A stretch of DNA of 64,000 nt, from assembly GCA_024229115.1 (NCBI GenBank), contig JAAEST010000111.1:1-64000 (forward strand). The letters run 5' to 3'. This document shows, piece after piece, positions 8,822 to 17,820 of the stretch; within the stretch, counting starts at the first letter, position 1, and the number at the start of each line of letters is the position of its first letter. Position numbers and translations under genes: made by a program. The notes below the pieces were generated by a model. It had not been told where the DNA came from. It made no database searches and saw nothing but the letters and a program-made list of their open reading frames with translations. This stretch comes from Oligoflexia bacterium. GTDB lineage: Bacteria; Bdellovibrionota; Bacteriovoracia; Bacteriovoracales; Bacteriovoracaceae.

Positions 8822-10141
8822 ATGAAATTTCGTCTTCCCCTCATTGTCTTCTTTCTTCTATGTCTTCTCACTAGTTCTTGTAATTCAGAAAAAGAAATCA
8901 AACCTCTTGATGAATACCTAAATCACTTAACAAAATATGACAAGGCCTTAGGGACAGTTCTCTTAAGACAGAAAGGGAAAACCATTTACCATAAGAGCTA
9001 TGGGACAATTAAAAGAGAAAATGACACTATTTATCATATAGGTTCGATCACTAAAACTTTTACAGCAACGATTATTATTAAGTTAATTGAAGAAGGAAAA
9101 TTTCAATTTAATACAACACTTGATAATTTTTATCCAACGATTAAAAATGCTAAGCTTATTCAAATAAAGCACCTTCTTCAACACCGTAGTGGATTAGTAA
9201 ACTATACCGATCAACAAACAGAATATAATCAATATCGTTTCCGTAAGACTACAGAAAAAGAGCTAATTAAACTTTTTGAAGGTTATGGCACTGAGTTTAT
9301 TCCAGGAACAAAATTCAAATACTCTAATACAGGCTATGCACTTCTTACCTTTATCGCTCAAAAAGTGACAGGAAAAAGCTATAGTGATCTCTTAAGCAAA
9401 TATATCACTGAACCATTGAAACTTAAGGATACCTTTGTTTATGATCTCGAGAATCCAAGAGAAAGAGAAGTTCCTGGGTATTTTAAAGAACATAGCTGGT
9501 CTAAAAGTAAAATGACACATCAATCAGTTCCTCTGGGAGCAGGGGCCATTGCCTCGACGACAACAGATCTTGCAACATTTATAGAAGCTCTTTTAAAAGG
9601 TCGTCTTGTCCATCCTAAAAGTCTCGATATTATGATGGTAATGAAAGATGGTTTTGGTTTTGGACTCATACAAGTTCCCTTTAATAAAGATCGTGGTTAT
9701 GGCCATACTGGAGGACTTGATGGTTATCGCTCAATTGCTTTTTACTTTCCTAAGCATGACTTAACTGTCATTAATTTAGTTAATGGTCTTGATACCGTAA
9801 TGAATGATATTTCTATAGCCATTTTAAAATCATTTCACGGTATAGATTTTAAACTTCCTATCTTTCCTAAATATATCCAAGTAAAAGAAGAATTACTTAA
9901 GCAATATGCCGGAACTTATAAGGCCAAAAATATACCACTAAGTATCAACTTCTTTATCGACAATAAAAATCTCTTCGGTCAGGTATTAAATAGTGGACAA
10001 GAACGCTTCCCTTTAAACGCTGTCTCTGGAGATGAGTTCGAATTTTCACTAGTTGGAGTGCTCATTAAATTCTATCCGAAAGAAAGTAAGATCGTGTTTA
10101 AACAAAATGGTGCCACATACGAGATGTTTCGAGTAAAATAA
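8822..10141 (+). CDS. Lipoprotein serine hydrolase, class C beta-lactamase/DD-peptidase fold
   Basis: A 439-residue serine hydrolase of the AmpC-like (Beta-lactamase, PF00144) family, which includes esterases, D-aminopeptidases and penicillin-recognising enzymes. A lipobox LTSSC places lipidated Cys20 at the mature N-terminus. Active-site motifs are S75-I-T-K78 (SxxK), Y167-S-N169 (YxN) and H295-T-G (in place of KTG). A small beta-rich C-terminal domain (about 340-439) resembles the lipocalin-like tail often found on these hydrolases. With HTG rather than KTG, esterase or peptidase activity is more likely than antibiotic resistance. The PHP gene starts 30 nt downstream on the same strand. Confidence 0.9.
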   Translation: MKFRLPLIVFFLLCLLTSSCNSEKEIKPLDEYLNHLTKYDKALGTVLLRQKGKTIYHKSYGTIKRENDTIYHIGSITKTFTATIIIKLIEEGKFQFNTTLDNFYPTIKNAKLIQIKHLLQHRSGLVNYTDQQTEYNQYRFRKTTEKELIKLFEGYGTEFIPGTKFKYSNTGYALLTFIAQKVTGKSYSDLLSKYITEPLKLKDTFVYDLENPREREVPGYFKEHSWSKSKMTHQSVPLGAGAIASTTTDLATFIEALLKGRLVHPKSLDIMMVMKDGFGFGLIQVPFNKDRGYGHTGGLDGYRSIAFYFPKHDLTVINLVNGLDTVMNDISIAILKSFHGIDFKLPIFPKYIQVKEELLKQYAGTYKAKNIPLSINFFIDNKNLFGQVLNSGQERFPLNAVSGDEFEFSLVGVLIKFYPKESKIVFKQNGATYEMFRVK

Positions 10142-10171
10142 GTTTAAATCATTATTTTCAAGGATGAATCA

Positions 10172-11686
10172 ATGTTTAAGCCTCTCGCTCTAAGTGCGTT
10201 TCTATTTGTCAGTACACAAGCCACAGATATAAAAACTGCTTCCCAAAAAGCTCCCCTTGAGTGGTTAATTGCCCAAACAGTACAACTCAAGAGTATTGAA
10301 TCTGAAAGATTTTTTAGATCAATGAATGATGATCAATTGATTAAAGAGATATTACAAGTAGTGAATTATGATTCTGAAAATGATGAGTTAATCATTCCTG
10401 AATCAGAAAATATTTCTAATGTTAATGATCTAAGGGCCAAGCTTATAGATTATATTTCCAATCATCAATTAAGTAATTTCAAAAAGCCTATCGATAAACT
10501 TTATATGAGATGGTTAGGCGAAAAAGGTTCACCAAGAGAAGTTTCTGCTAGTTATTATGATGAACAACGCTCACCAATTAAAGGTCATTATTACTTCAAT
10601 CATGTTCATACTAATATTAGTCAAGACAATAAATCATTAAAGCTTTTAAAGTTTACACCTAAGAAAACTTATCGCGTGATGACTCGTTTTCTTGAAAAGA
10701 GAGATGCCATTGCTTCTACTGCCATTGCTGATCATAGAACAGATAAGGCCTATGATGAACTCAAGCCGAATGAAAATGAGCACCTCTTCCTTCTTCGTGG
10801 TGTTGAATGGGGTGGATCAACTCACATGGGACTCGTTGGAATTAAAAAAAATTGGGACCTTCTCTATCGAGGAAACGAATTTAAAGGTGAAGAATCCATA
10901 ATTAAGAGTCGTAGCTCTGAAGGTTTTAGAATTGTTAATCATCCTAATAGAAAGGGTCCATTCTCATATAAGTCATGGCTTGATGTTAATGGTGTCGAGA
11001 TTTGGAATACAATTCTTGAAAATGCACCATTCTATCAATTAGGAATTAAGAGATCAGACAATAGAGGAGCAAAGGCCCAGTGGGAACAATCTCTTAAGGA
11101 AGGGAAGAGATATGTAGCCGTAGGTGGAAGTGATTTTCATTTTACGATTCCTTGTATGAGAGATCGTACCCTCCACTATCCAGCGAACTTTATTCCATCT
11201 AATGATCCTTCTCAAACGAAAGAAAATCTTATGAATGGTAATGTATCTTTCCTTACTCGACCAACAGCTCCAAAGTTATCTCTTTATGCCAATAACGTTG
11301 GTGGAAATAATACAGTTGGTATGGGTGAGACAATTTCAAATACTAATGAGCTAAATGTTCATCTCTATGCAGACTTTTCTGATACTAAGAAGAGAATGAG
11401 CTCACTTTGTTATAATACAATTGTGACTTTTGCTAGAACACTGACTTTTTGGAAGAAGCAAAGATGGGAAGTAAGATTCTATAACCAAAATAACCAGCTG
11501 ATTGCGAAGAAGACAATCAATCCTAAGAAACATAAGAAAGGAAAGTCTCTTAAAGTAAGTTTTAACTACTCACCTTCGGCCAATGATCTAGTTCGTGCAG
11601 AGATTTGGTCTATAAATAAGAAGAAAAAAGAAGTTGATCTTATTGGAGCGACTAACCCAATCTACATTAGACAGCCTGGTCAATAA
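10172..11686 (+). CDS. Exported PHP-domain (metal-dependent phosphoesterase-like) protein
   Basis: A 504-residue protein with an N-terminal signal peptide (about 1-17) and a central PHP domain whose metal ligands can be followed in order: H144-x-H146 (FNHVHTN), D187-H188, E212 (GVEW), H257-P258, E276-W and G319-S-D-F-H323. PHP enzymes use a trinuclear metal site to hydrolyse phosphoesters. An all-alpha region precedes the domain (20-130) and a beta-rich domain follows it (about 355-500). Most PHP proteins are cytoplasmic, so the signal peptide implies an extracytoplasmic phosphate-ester substrate. It is likely co-transcribed with the upstream hydrolase. The 3' end overlaps the convergent gene by 20 nt. 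Confidence 0.82.
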   Translation: MFKPLALSAFLFVSTQATDIKTASQKAPLEWLIAQTVQLKSIESERFFRSMNDDQLIKEILQVVNYDSENDELIIPESENISNVNDLRAKLIDYISNHQLSNFKKPIDKLYMRWLGEKGSPREVSASYYDEQRSPIKGHYYFNHVHTNISQDNKSLKLLKFTPKKTYRVMTRFLEKRDAIASTAIADHRTDKAYDELKPNENEHLFLLRGVEWGGSTHMGLVGIKKNWDLLYRGNEFKGEESIIKSRSSEGFRIVNHPNRKGPFSYKSWLDVNGVEIWNTILENAPFYQLGIKRSDNRGAKAQWEQSLKEGKRYVAVGGSDFHFTIPCMRDRTLHYPANFIPSNDPSQTKENLMNGNVSFLTRPTAPKLSLYANNVGGNNTVGMGETISNTNELNVHLYADFSDTKKRMSSLCYNTIVTFARTLTFWKKQRWEVRFYNQNNQLIAKKTINPKKHKKGKSLKVSFNYSPSANDLVRAEIWSINKKKKEVDLIGATNPIYIRQPGQ

Positions 11687-12512
11687 ACTCTTGAAGAAGG
11701 TGCTCATTTTCATGATGAATGAAGTGAGCACAATCATCAACGATGTGAAATCGAGACTCTTCACAATACTTCATACATTTTTCAGCAAGCTTCGGACGAA
11801 TAAATGGATCCTTCTTACCCATTAGCAAAGTCATCGGTATCTTTACTTTTTCAGCTCTTCCATCAAGACCTATATATTTCATAGCACGATACCAAGCTAG
11901 CATTGAACTCAAACATTGCGGCCAACTTTCCTTGTAACGATTGACAAGCCCTATTGGTAATTTTCCGCGACTTCCGCCTATAAGAGATCTTCGTAACACC
12001 TGATAGTCGTTAAATTTAATAAGAGCTTCAGAGACACCTTTAAGCTGAATAAAATAAATATACCAACTCTTCATTATCTGTAAGGGATCACCAAAGAGAG
12101 CATCCTTAAAAACATGCCAATGAGGAGCATTAAGAGTAATCGCATCTTTAAAATATTGAGAATGATAGGTTGCTAGATACCAGACAACAATCGCACCCCA
12201 ATCATGTCCTACGAGATGAATATTCTTTAATTCAAGTTGTTCAACAAAACTAACTAACTCTTGAGCAATGAGATCTATTCGAAACTCTCGCTCATCATCA
12301 GCTGGACAGAAAGAGTTGTGGTAACCTTTAAGCTCAATTGCAATGGCCCTCACACCTTTAGAGCGATAATAATCCAAATAACGAGACCATGTCATCGCCC
12401 CTTCAGGAAAGCCATGAAAGAAGAGTATCACTTTTTGTGAAACGACTTCATTATCGATGTATCCAATATTCTGGCCGAGACAATCTTGATATTTAAAAGT
12501 GTATTCAGACAT
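11667..12512 (-). CDS. Alpha/beta hydrolase, epoxide hydrolase-like
   Basis: A 281-residue cytoplasmic alpha/beta-fold hydrolase. The oxyanion motif HGFPE (33-37) and the nucleophile elbow GHDWGA with Asp104 are typical of soluble epoxide hydrolases and haloalkane dehalogenases. A further acid (MGKKDPFI) and a C-terminal His (DDCAHFIHHE) complete the triad. An Asp rather than Ser nucleophile favours epoxide hydrolysis. It starts 45 nt from the divergent cytochrome P450 gene, so a monooxygenase-epoxide hydrolase pair is plausible but inferred. Confidence 0.9.
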   Translation of the reverse strand: MSEYTFKYQDCLGQNIGYIDNEVVSQKVILFFHGFPEGAMTWSRYLDYYRSKGVRAIAIELKGYHNSFCPADDEREFRIDLIAQELVSFVEQLELKNIHLVGHDWGAIVVWYLATYHSQYFKDAITLNAPHWHVFKDALFGDPLQIMKSWYIYFIQLKGVSEALIKFNDYQVLRRSLIGGSRGKLPIGLVNRYKESWPQCLSSMLAWYRAMKYIGLDGRAEKVKIPMTLLMGKKDPFIRPKLAEKCMKYCEESRFHIVDDCAHFIHHENEHLLQEFIDQAV

Positions 12513-12557
12513 GGCAATATTTTAGACTTTTTTCAAATAATGGCCATAATTATAGTA

Positions 12558-13928
12558 ATGGCAAATAAAAATAAACGTTCAGCATTTTCTAAAGCGACAA
12601 AATTCGTAAATTTATCAGGGATTCCTGGTCCTCGAGGTGTCAGATATTTCAATTACGTTCGTTTTTTTCAAAAGAATATTTTGGGAGCCTTCACTTCTGT
12701 AAACAAAGATTTTGGAGAGATTGGTAGTTTTCCTTGGCCTATGAATTCGGTCATCATTTATTCACCTAAATTGATTAAGCAAGTTTTAGTTGATGATAAT
12801 AGAAAGTATATTAAAGGTGAACAAATAGAAGAAATTAGAGCTGTAGTTGGAAATGGTCTCGCCACAAATAATAACTATGATAGTTGGCTTAAGAGTCGAA
12901 AGCTAATGGCCAGAGAATTTAATAAAAAGTCTGTTCAAAAGTATTTTCAAATTTTTTCTCAACTTAGTGAACAAAGTTTTGAAAGCCTGGATACTGAAGT
13001 CGATATTTGTGAAACAATGAAAAAGCTTACCTTTGATATTGCTTGCCAAACAATCTTAGGAAAGGGACTCAGTCAAACTGAAGCACAACAAGTTAACAAT
13101 GCTGTTCACTATACATCAATAGTGACTTATGAAAGAATTTTTCAATTCTTTCCCCTTCCTTATTGGATGCCTACCATTCGCAACTTTAAATTTAACAAAC
13201 ACTTTAGAAACTTAAATAGAATTGTTAAAAATATTATTAAAACTGAAAAAGAAAACTCTAACCCATCTGGCATTAGTATTTTAGAGAAGCTAGTTCATGC
13301 AAAAGATGAAGAGACTGGATTTTCCTATAGTAAACATGAATTAAGAGATGAAATCCTTACTCTCCTCATTGCCGGTCACGAAACATCGGCCCATACCCTA
13401 ACTTGGGCCATCGGACTATTGGCCAAACATCAAGATATTCAAGAGCGACTCTTTAATGACATTAAGAATGAAACATTAGAAACAATTGCCCACCATCCTT
13501 ATCTACTTCAAGTTTTAAAAGAAACGATGCGACTCTACCCTGCTTTTCCCGTACTATCACGCAAGGCCAATGAAAATACTTCTCTTGGACAATATCATTT
13601 AGAGAAAGAAACTAATGTTGTCATACCAATCTATGTAACACAAAGATCCGAAGAATATTGGGATGACCCACTTAAGTTTGATCCCGATCGCTTTAATGGA
13701 GAAGCAGGTGAAAAACTAGAGAAGTCTTATCAATACTTACCTTTTTCCAGAGGTCCACGAAGATGTATCGCAGAGCTTTTTGCTATGGATGAGATGTGTA
13801 TTATTGTTTTTGAGTTACTAAAGAAATATAGAATCGAATTAAAATCAGAATTTCCTCAAGATGAGGCTTATGTAAGCTTGAAGCCCATTGGAGGCATGCA
13901 CGTTTGTCTTAAAGCGAGGGTCAAATAG
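12558..13928 (+). CDS. Cytochrome P450
   Basis: Heme-thiolate monooxygenase, 456 residues from the ATG at 12558. An upstream in-frame ATG at 12486 would overlap the divergent hydrolase gene and adds an atypical leader, so the later start is chosen. Hallmarks are the I-helix AGHETSAHT (from about 272), the K-helix ExxR (ETMR, 322-325), the PERF-like segment FDPDRFN and the heme loop PFSRGPRRCIAE with ligand Cys403. The proline-rich GIPGPRG near the N-terminus is typical of CYP4/CYP102-like fatty-acid or alkane hydroxylases. There is no N-terminal membrane anchor. Neighbours (epoxide hydrolase-like, desaturase) suggest a lipid substrate. Confidence 0.95.
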   Translation: MANKNKRSAFSKATKFVNLSGIPGPRGVRYFNYVRFFQKNILGAFTSVNKDFGEIGSFPWPMNSVIIYSPKLIKQVLVDDNRKYIKGEQIEEIRAVVGNGLATNNNYDSWLKSRKLMAREFNKKSVQKYFQIFSQLSEQSFESLDTEVDICETMKKLTFDIACQTILGKGLSQTEAQQVNNAVHYTSIVTYERIFQFFPLPYWMPTIRNFKFNKHFRNLNRIVKNIIKTEKENSNPSGISILEKLVHAKDEETGFSYSKHELRDEILTLLIAGHETSAHTLTWAIGLLAKHQDIQERLFNDIKNETLETIAHHPYLLQVLKETMRLYPAFPVLSRKANENTSLGQYHLEKETNVVIPIYVTQRSEEYWDDPLKFDPDRFNGEAGEKLEKSYQYLPFSRGPRRCIAELFAMDEMCIIVFELLKKYRIELKSEFPQDEAYVSLKPIGGMHVCLKARVK

Positions 13929-14672
13929 ATTCATATTCTTATGATGATTCAAGTGATAGTAGCCACCCATAGTAAAGAAGTTGGCCACTTTATAGTAGAG
14001 ATTATGATTTAAGTTCACAATTTCAATTGATCCATCCTCATGCTCCACATGACAATTATAATTAATATGGGCAAAGACAGAAACAATTGTCAGAATCCCA
14101 GGGATATACACCAACCAAAATAAAGTTTTCCCTAGCAATAAATACCAGATAGCGAGTCTTAAAATTAAATTTATATGAAAGACTATAATCTGTGCCAGCA
14201 TGACACTTTCATAGTTTTCGTGGTGACCATGAATCTTACGTAAATACTTCTTTGTCGTCGCAATCATATATCTTAACGGTGCAGTTAAAAAAACAAGAAA
14301 GGACATCCCCTGAGGATTAACTGGGTCTAGTTCCTCGTCAGAAAATTTATGATGGAGAAAATGAACCAAGACAAAATTCTTATAGCCATAGAGAACCCAA
14401 TAACCACAGTACTCTCCAACAACTCTATTAAGAAAATCATTTTGTATATTATTGTGAGAAGTGTTGTGTAGAAGTGATGCCGTCATCATTCCATTCATGA
14501 TTGAAAATGGGATAAGTAATAACCAATACGAATTATAATCTACAGAGAATGAAAAGTTTGTCATAAGCAAGAATGCTATAAACAAAAGCATGATCAAACT
14601 ATCATTGAGATAGTCTTTGATTAAAAAATATGGACTCTTATTTATCTTAGAAAAGATAACAGAACCTTTCAT
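13845..14672 (-). CDS. Membrane fatty-acid desaturase/hydroxylase-family protein
   Basis: A 275-residue integral-membrane di-iron protein. Three histidine boxes are in the expected order: H69NTSH73, H104FLHH108 and H240LNHH244. A further HVEH motif (208-211) and about four hydrophobic segments are present. These are the iron ligands of the fatty-acid desaturase/hydroxylase superfamily; substrate and regiochemistry cannot be read. The last 84 nt overlap the 3' end of the convergent P450 gene, and both C-termini look natural. Co-location with P450 and epoxide hydrolase-like genes suggests modification of an unsaturated acyl chain. Confidence 0.88.
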   Translation of the reverse strand: MKGSVIFSKINKSPYFLIKDYLNDSLIMLLFIAFLLMTNFSFSVDYNSYWLLLIPFSIMNGMMTASLLHNTSHNNIQNDFLNRVVGEYCGYWVLYGYKNFVLVHFLHHKFSDEELDPVNPQGMSFLVFLTAPLRYMIATTKKYLRKIHGHHENYESVMLAQIIVFHINLILRLAIWYLLLGKTLFWLVYIPGILTIVSVFAHINYNCHVEHEDGSIEIVNLNHNLYYKVANFFTMGGYYHLNHHKNMNLFDPRFKTNVHASNGLQAYISLILRKF

Positions 14673-14769
14673 AATTCCCCCCGAAATTCAGAAATGTTTA
14701 TACTCGAAATTTTGATGGTGAGGGAATTATTCTTGCCAAGTATGTAGAATATGCATAGCAAGTTTAGAC

Positions 14770-14797
14770 AAAAAAAAGGCCTTCCCTAAGGAAGGCC
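14770..14797 (-). terminator. Terminator of the HU/IHF gene
   Basis: An 8-bp perfect stem GGCCTTCC/GGAAGGCC (14778-14785, 14790-14797) with a 4-nt loop is followed, reading the minus strand, by a run of eight or more T. It sits about 25 nt after the stop of the HU-family gene. Confidence 0.9.
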
Positions 14798-14823
14798 ATA
14801 TATCAAAAGCGATTTAAGTTCTT

Positions 14824-15129
14824 TTATGCTTCACGGATAACGTATTTATCTTTACCCGCATCAACCATTTCTTTCAGTTCTTTACCAACTTTAAAGAAAG
14901 GAACTTTCTTAGGTGGAACCTTAACAACCTTGCCAGTCTTAGGGTTACGCCCTTCGTATGCCTTATAGTTTCTATTTGCGAAACTTCCAAAACCTCTAAT
15001 CTCAATTCTTTCATCACCATAAAGTGACTTGATCATCGAATCAAAACAAATGTTTACAATAGTTTCTGCTTGCTTGTGTGTTAGATTTGCTTGCTTTTCT
15101 AGAGCTGCGATTAAATCTGCTTTTGTCAT
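14824..15129 (-). CDS. HU/IHF-family DNA-binding protein
   Basis: A 101-residue nucleoid-associated protein that binds and bends DNA as a dimer. The family signature lies at GFGSFANRNYKAYEGRNPKT (about 47-66), including the RNPKTG tip that intercalates into DNA. The N-terminal MTKADLIAALEKQANLTHKQA helix-turn is typical. The sequence is closer to the IHF-type branch than to canonical HU, but which subunit it represents is uncertain. It is a single-gene unit with its own terminator. The 258 nt to the divergent lipoprotein gene give ample room for promoters. Confidence 0.93.
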   Translation of the reverse strand: MTKADLIAALEKQANLTHKQAETIVNICFDSMIKSLYGDERIEIRGFGSFANRNYKAYEGRNPKTGKVVKVPPKKVPFFKVGKELKEMVDAGKDKYVIREA

Positions 15130-15387
15130 GGTCTTTCCCCCAGTTTATTGTAGTTTCAATGATTTATCGGCATCTCTTCGAAATTACTAAAGTCTTTTTT
15201 CTATTTCACTATGATTTCAACAACTTAGACTATCATACTCGGATTCTGGCCATTAAATGAGTCGGTCATTATTCAAGTGTTCAATATAAATAGTGAATAT
15301 CAGTAGAAAAACGATGAAAACCCCATCCCCACTATAAAATAGAAATAGTTAAAGATAACGCTAGGAAAGACGACAAGATTAGTAGGT

Positions 15388-17064
15388 ATGTACGGAAAAA
15401 GAGATCATCTATTCATTAAACTGATTATCGGGCTATTTTTATTAGTCGGGTTTTCGTCATGTGTACAAGATGATGGACGTAAAGGCCGTCCACTTATCAG
15501 TCTTATTGGCTCTGAAGGTGGAGAATCGAGTGAGTGTACAGAGTTCTTTGATGTCACTTCACTCTCATGTGTTTCTCAATGTCGCTTAGGAACTCATGTG
15601 GCCGACGAATCAGAAGTTCAAGACTTGTTTACCCAACTTGAATTACAACAAACATCACAAACTCTCATTGATGAAATCGCTGCTCAAGAACAAAGTTCGC
15701 AAGGACTATGTATCGAGGGTTCAGGTGTTCTTCGTCCAAGTGGTGCAGTATTTGTTAAGAAAGACTTTTGTGGATGCTTAAATGGGAAACCTGATACTGT
15801 TAACAACTGTGCCGGTTTTTGTTCAAGTAAGAATGTCGCAACATCTACTCTTTATGGTTCTGTAGACCTTGGACCAGATGTTCAATTTAATAACGACCTT
15901 GGGAACTTAGAAAATTGGTGTAACAACCCTATTACCGGTTCCACTCTTTCAGCACCGGGATGTTTCCTAGAAGTTTATGACGGATCAAGTACTCAGCAAT
16001 TACCAATTATTCTTTTTCCAGATAGTAACAACTTTGAAGTAAATATTTCTCAACTTGAGTATGGAAAAGTTTATGTTTCAAAAATTGTTGAATCACAGTC
16101 AGGCTCAGACGCTGAGACATCAAGCTTTCAGATTTTTAGAAAAGATCAACAAACAACAGAGAATAACCGTGCTCCTTTAAGAATCATGCCGGTTTCTCAA
16201 TATACTTGTATTTCAAGAACATTGAGAACTATTGATAATACTTCGTTCTTTGAGGACTTCTTTAGAATTCACTTCTATTTCTCTAGTGATGCGACTCCTC
16301 CTTCACTACCTCCTGGAATTAAAAATATTGTTTGTCACGATATTAACCAGCTTGGTGAAGATGATAGTCCACTATACCCAAGACTCGAGCTTATTCCACA
16401 GCATATGGCCGTTTGGGATCAATCAGATCCACAATTTGTTGATGCTGATAGTGATGGTAGAGCTGATATCAACACAGTGATTGAACAACGTCTTCTTGAT
16501 GAAGCAAGTATTCAAAGAACACTGACGATCTTCTCTCCATTCCCATGGCCTAATATGCCAACGATTCCAAACTTCAATGATGGTAACAACACACCTAATT
16601 TAGGTTTCTATATGCAGCCTTGGATTGACCCAATTACTGGGGATGGATTCTGTCCTGATCAAGATGATTATAATGGGAATGATCCTATTTTTAAGATTCT
16701 TAAAGAAGTTGTCGGTGTTGATACTGAGGCCATTTATCTCGCGGAATCTGAGCCAAGAGCACGTGGAGATGGTTCATTTGTTCAAGACGTTCTAATGATT
16801 CGTGAAAACCTCTTAAATAAGATCTGGTTCTACTTCGAGAATGGACAGCACTTTGTTCCTGATGAGATTTCTTCTAAGACAAAGACTATTCACTTCTACT
16901 GGCCAGCAGATCCAGTAAATCCGTACATTCGTAAATCAGAACAAACGATTTATACTATTAGACATCCATCAAATATTGGAACAAACGGTGTTCCAGCCTC
17001 TGGACTTGTAAATCAAACAAGACCACCTGATAAGAGATTTGGATGTATCCCTGCCCTCGATTAG
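15388..17064 (+). CDS. Lipoprotein of unknown function
   Basis: A 558-residue protein with a lipoprotein signal ending GFSSC (Cys25). I do not recognise the family. The N-terminal half is rich in cysteines (for example CTEFFDVTSLSCVSQCRLG, and FCGCLNGKPDTVNNCAGFC around 130-150), suggesting disulfide-bonded extracytoplasmic modules. A DADSDGRAD stretch (about 352-360) resembles a calcium-binding loop of thrombospondin type-3/dockerin style. The rest is globular, with beta and loop character. It stands alone between divergent and convergent neighbours. A surface or periplasmic role is inferred. Confidence 0.75.
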   Translation: MYGKRDHLFIKLIIGLFLLVGFSSCVQDDGRKGRPLISLIGSEGGESSECTEFFDVTSLSCVSQCRLGTHVADESEVQDLFTQLELQQTSQTLIDEIAAQEQSSQGLCIEGSGVLRPSGAVFVKKDFCGCLNGKPDTVNNCAGFCSSKNVATSTLYGSVDLGPDVQFNNDLGNLENWCNNPITGSTLSAPGCFLEVYDGSSTQQLPIILFPDSNNFEVNISQLEYGKVYVSKIVESQSGSDAETSSFQIFRKDQQTTENNRAPLRIMPVSQYTCISRTLRTIDNTSFFEDFFRIHFYFSSDATPPSLPPGIKNIVCHDINQLGEDDSPLYPRLELIPQHMAVWDQSDPQFVDADSDGRADINTVIEQRLLDEASIQRTLTIFSPFPWPNMPTIPNFNDGNNTPNLGFYMQPWIDPITGDGFCPDQDDYNGNDPIFKILKEVVGVDTEAIYLAESEPRARGDGSFVQDVLMIRENLLNKIWFYFENGQHFVPDEISSKTKTIHFYWPADPVNPYIRKSEQTIYTIRHPSNIGTNGVPASGLVNQTRPPDKRFGCIPALD

Positions 17065-17085
17065 TGAATTAATTAATTCGCAGAT

Positions 17086-17820
17086 TTATAGAAAGACTCG
17101 CTTAAAAATATTCCAGCTAGGTCTGGCAAGAGCACCATAGAATCCTATGAAGATGCCAATTCTTAGGGCAGTTAAGAATGTAAAACGTGTAAACCATTGA
17201 GTGATCCCATGGAAAACTCCATTATTACTCACCGATTGTTTACGTTTAATAATAAAGCCTAAAATAATGGTACAGAGGTTTACACAGGCAAAAATAATGA
17301 GCTTCTTTCTATCATCTAGAATTTGAAAGAGAGTCGGAAGAGCAATCTTATCTCTTAAGAGTTTTACAAAGAAAGTCATCACCTTTGGGTACTTCTTAAC
17401 GATAGGACCGGCTGGTGTATTGGCCACATTACTCGTAAAATGATTAATAAGATCTGGTTCAGATTGTGCTTGAAAAGTTGAAAGACTCATATTGAGCATA
17501 TCTTTCATTTGAACTTTCTTTCCACCTTCTAACTTTAGACCTTTCATCTCTTTCATGATCGCCATGGAATCGCCACGAGCAACTGCAGCTTCTAACCTCT
17601 TCCTTGCTTCAGGATCCATATTTTCCATGGCCTTGAGAAGCTGATTCGATTGGCGAAAGTTCTGCATTTCCTTTTCAATATCTTGAACATCTTGTCCCGA
17701 TCTATCGGCAGCAGGATCTTTTTCAGCAGGCTCCTGAGTAAGAATTGAAAATGAAAAAAGGAATAAAAAAAGGCCACTTACTAGAAGTGGCCATTTGATA
17801 AATTGTTTAGGCGCTTGCAC
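17086..17820 (-). CDS. Membrane protein of unknown function, last gene of the Sec operon
   Basis: A 244-residue protein if started at the GTG at 17820, chosen because GGAG lies about 9 nt upstream and the overlap with secF is only 14 nt; an ATG at 17859 is also in frame. There is one membrane segment near the N-terminus (KWPLLVSGLFLFLFSFS), a charged region with a possible coiled coil (about 40-90), and two or three hydrophobic segments near the C-terminus. No known family is recognised. Coupling to secF suggests a role in export or membrane insertion, but this rests on position only. Confidence 0.75.
   Translation of the reverse strand: MQAPKQFIKWPLLVSGLFLFLFSFSILTQEPAEKDPAADRSGQDVQDIEKEMQNFRQSNQLLKAMENMDPEARKRLEAAVARGDSMAIMKEMKGLKLEGGKKVQMKDMLNMSLSTFQAQSEPDLINHFTSNVANTPAGPIVKKYPKVMTFFVKLLRDKIALPTLFQILDDRKKLIIFACVNLCTIILGFIIKRKQSVSNNGVFHGITQWFTRFTFLTALRIGIFIGFYGALARPSWNIFKRVFL

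Noticed and set aside
8822-10141. Beta-lactamase antibiotic-resistance gene
   Set aside because: SxxK and YxN are present, but the third motif is HTG and the protein is a lipoprotein with a lipocalin-like tail, so an esterase/peptidase is more likely.
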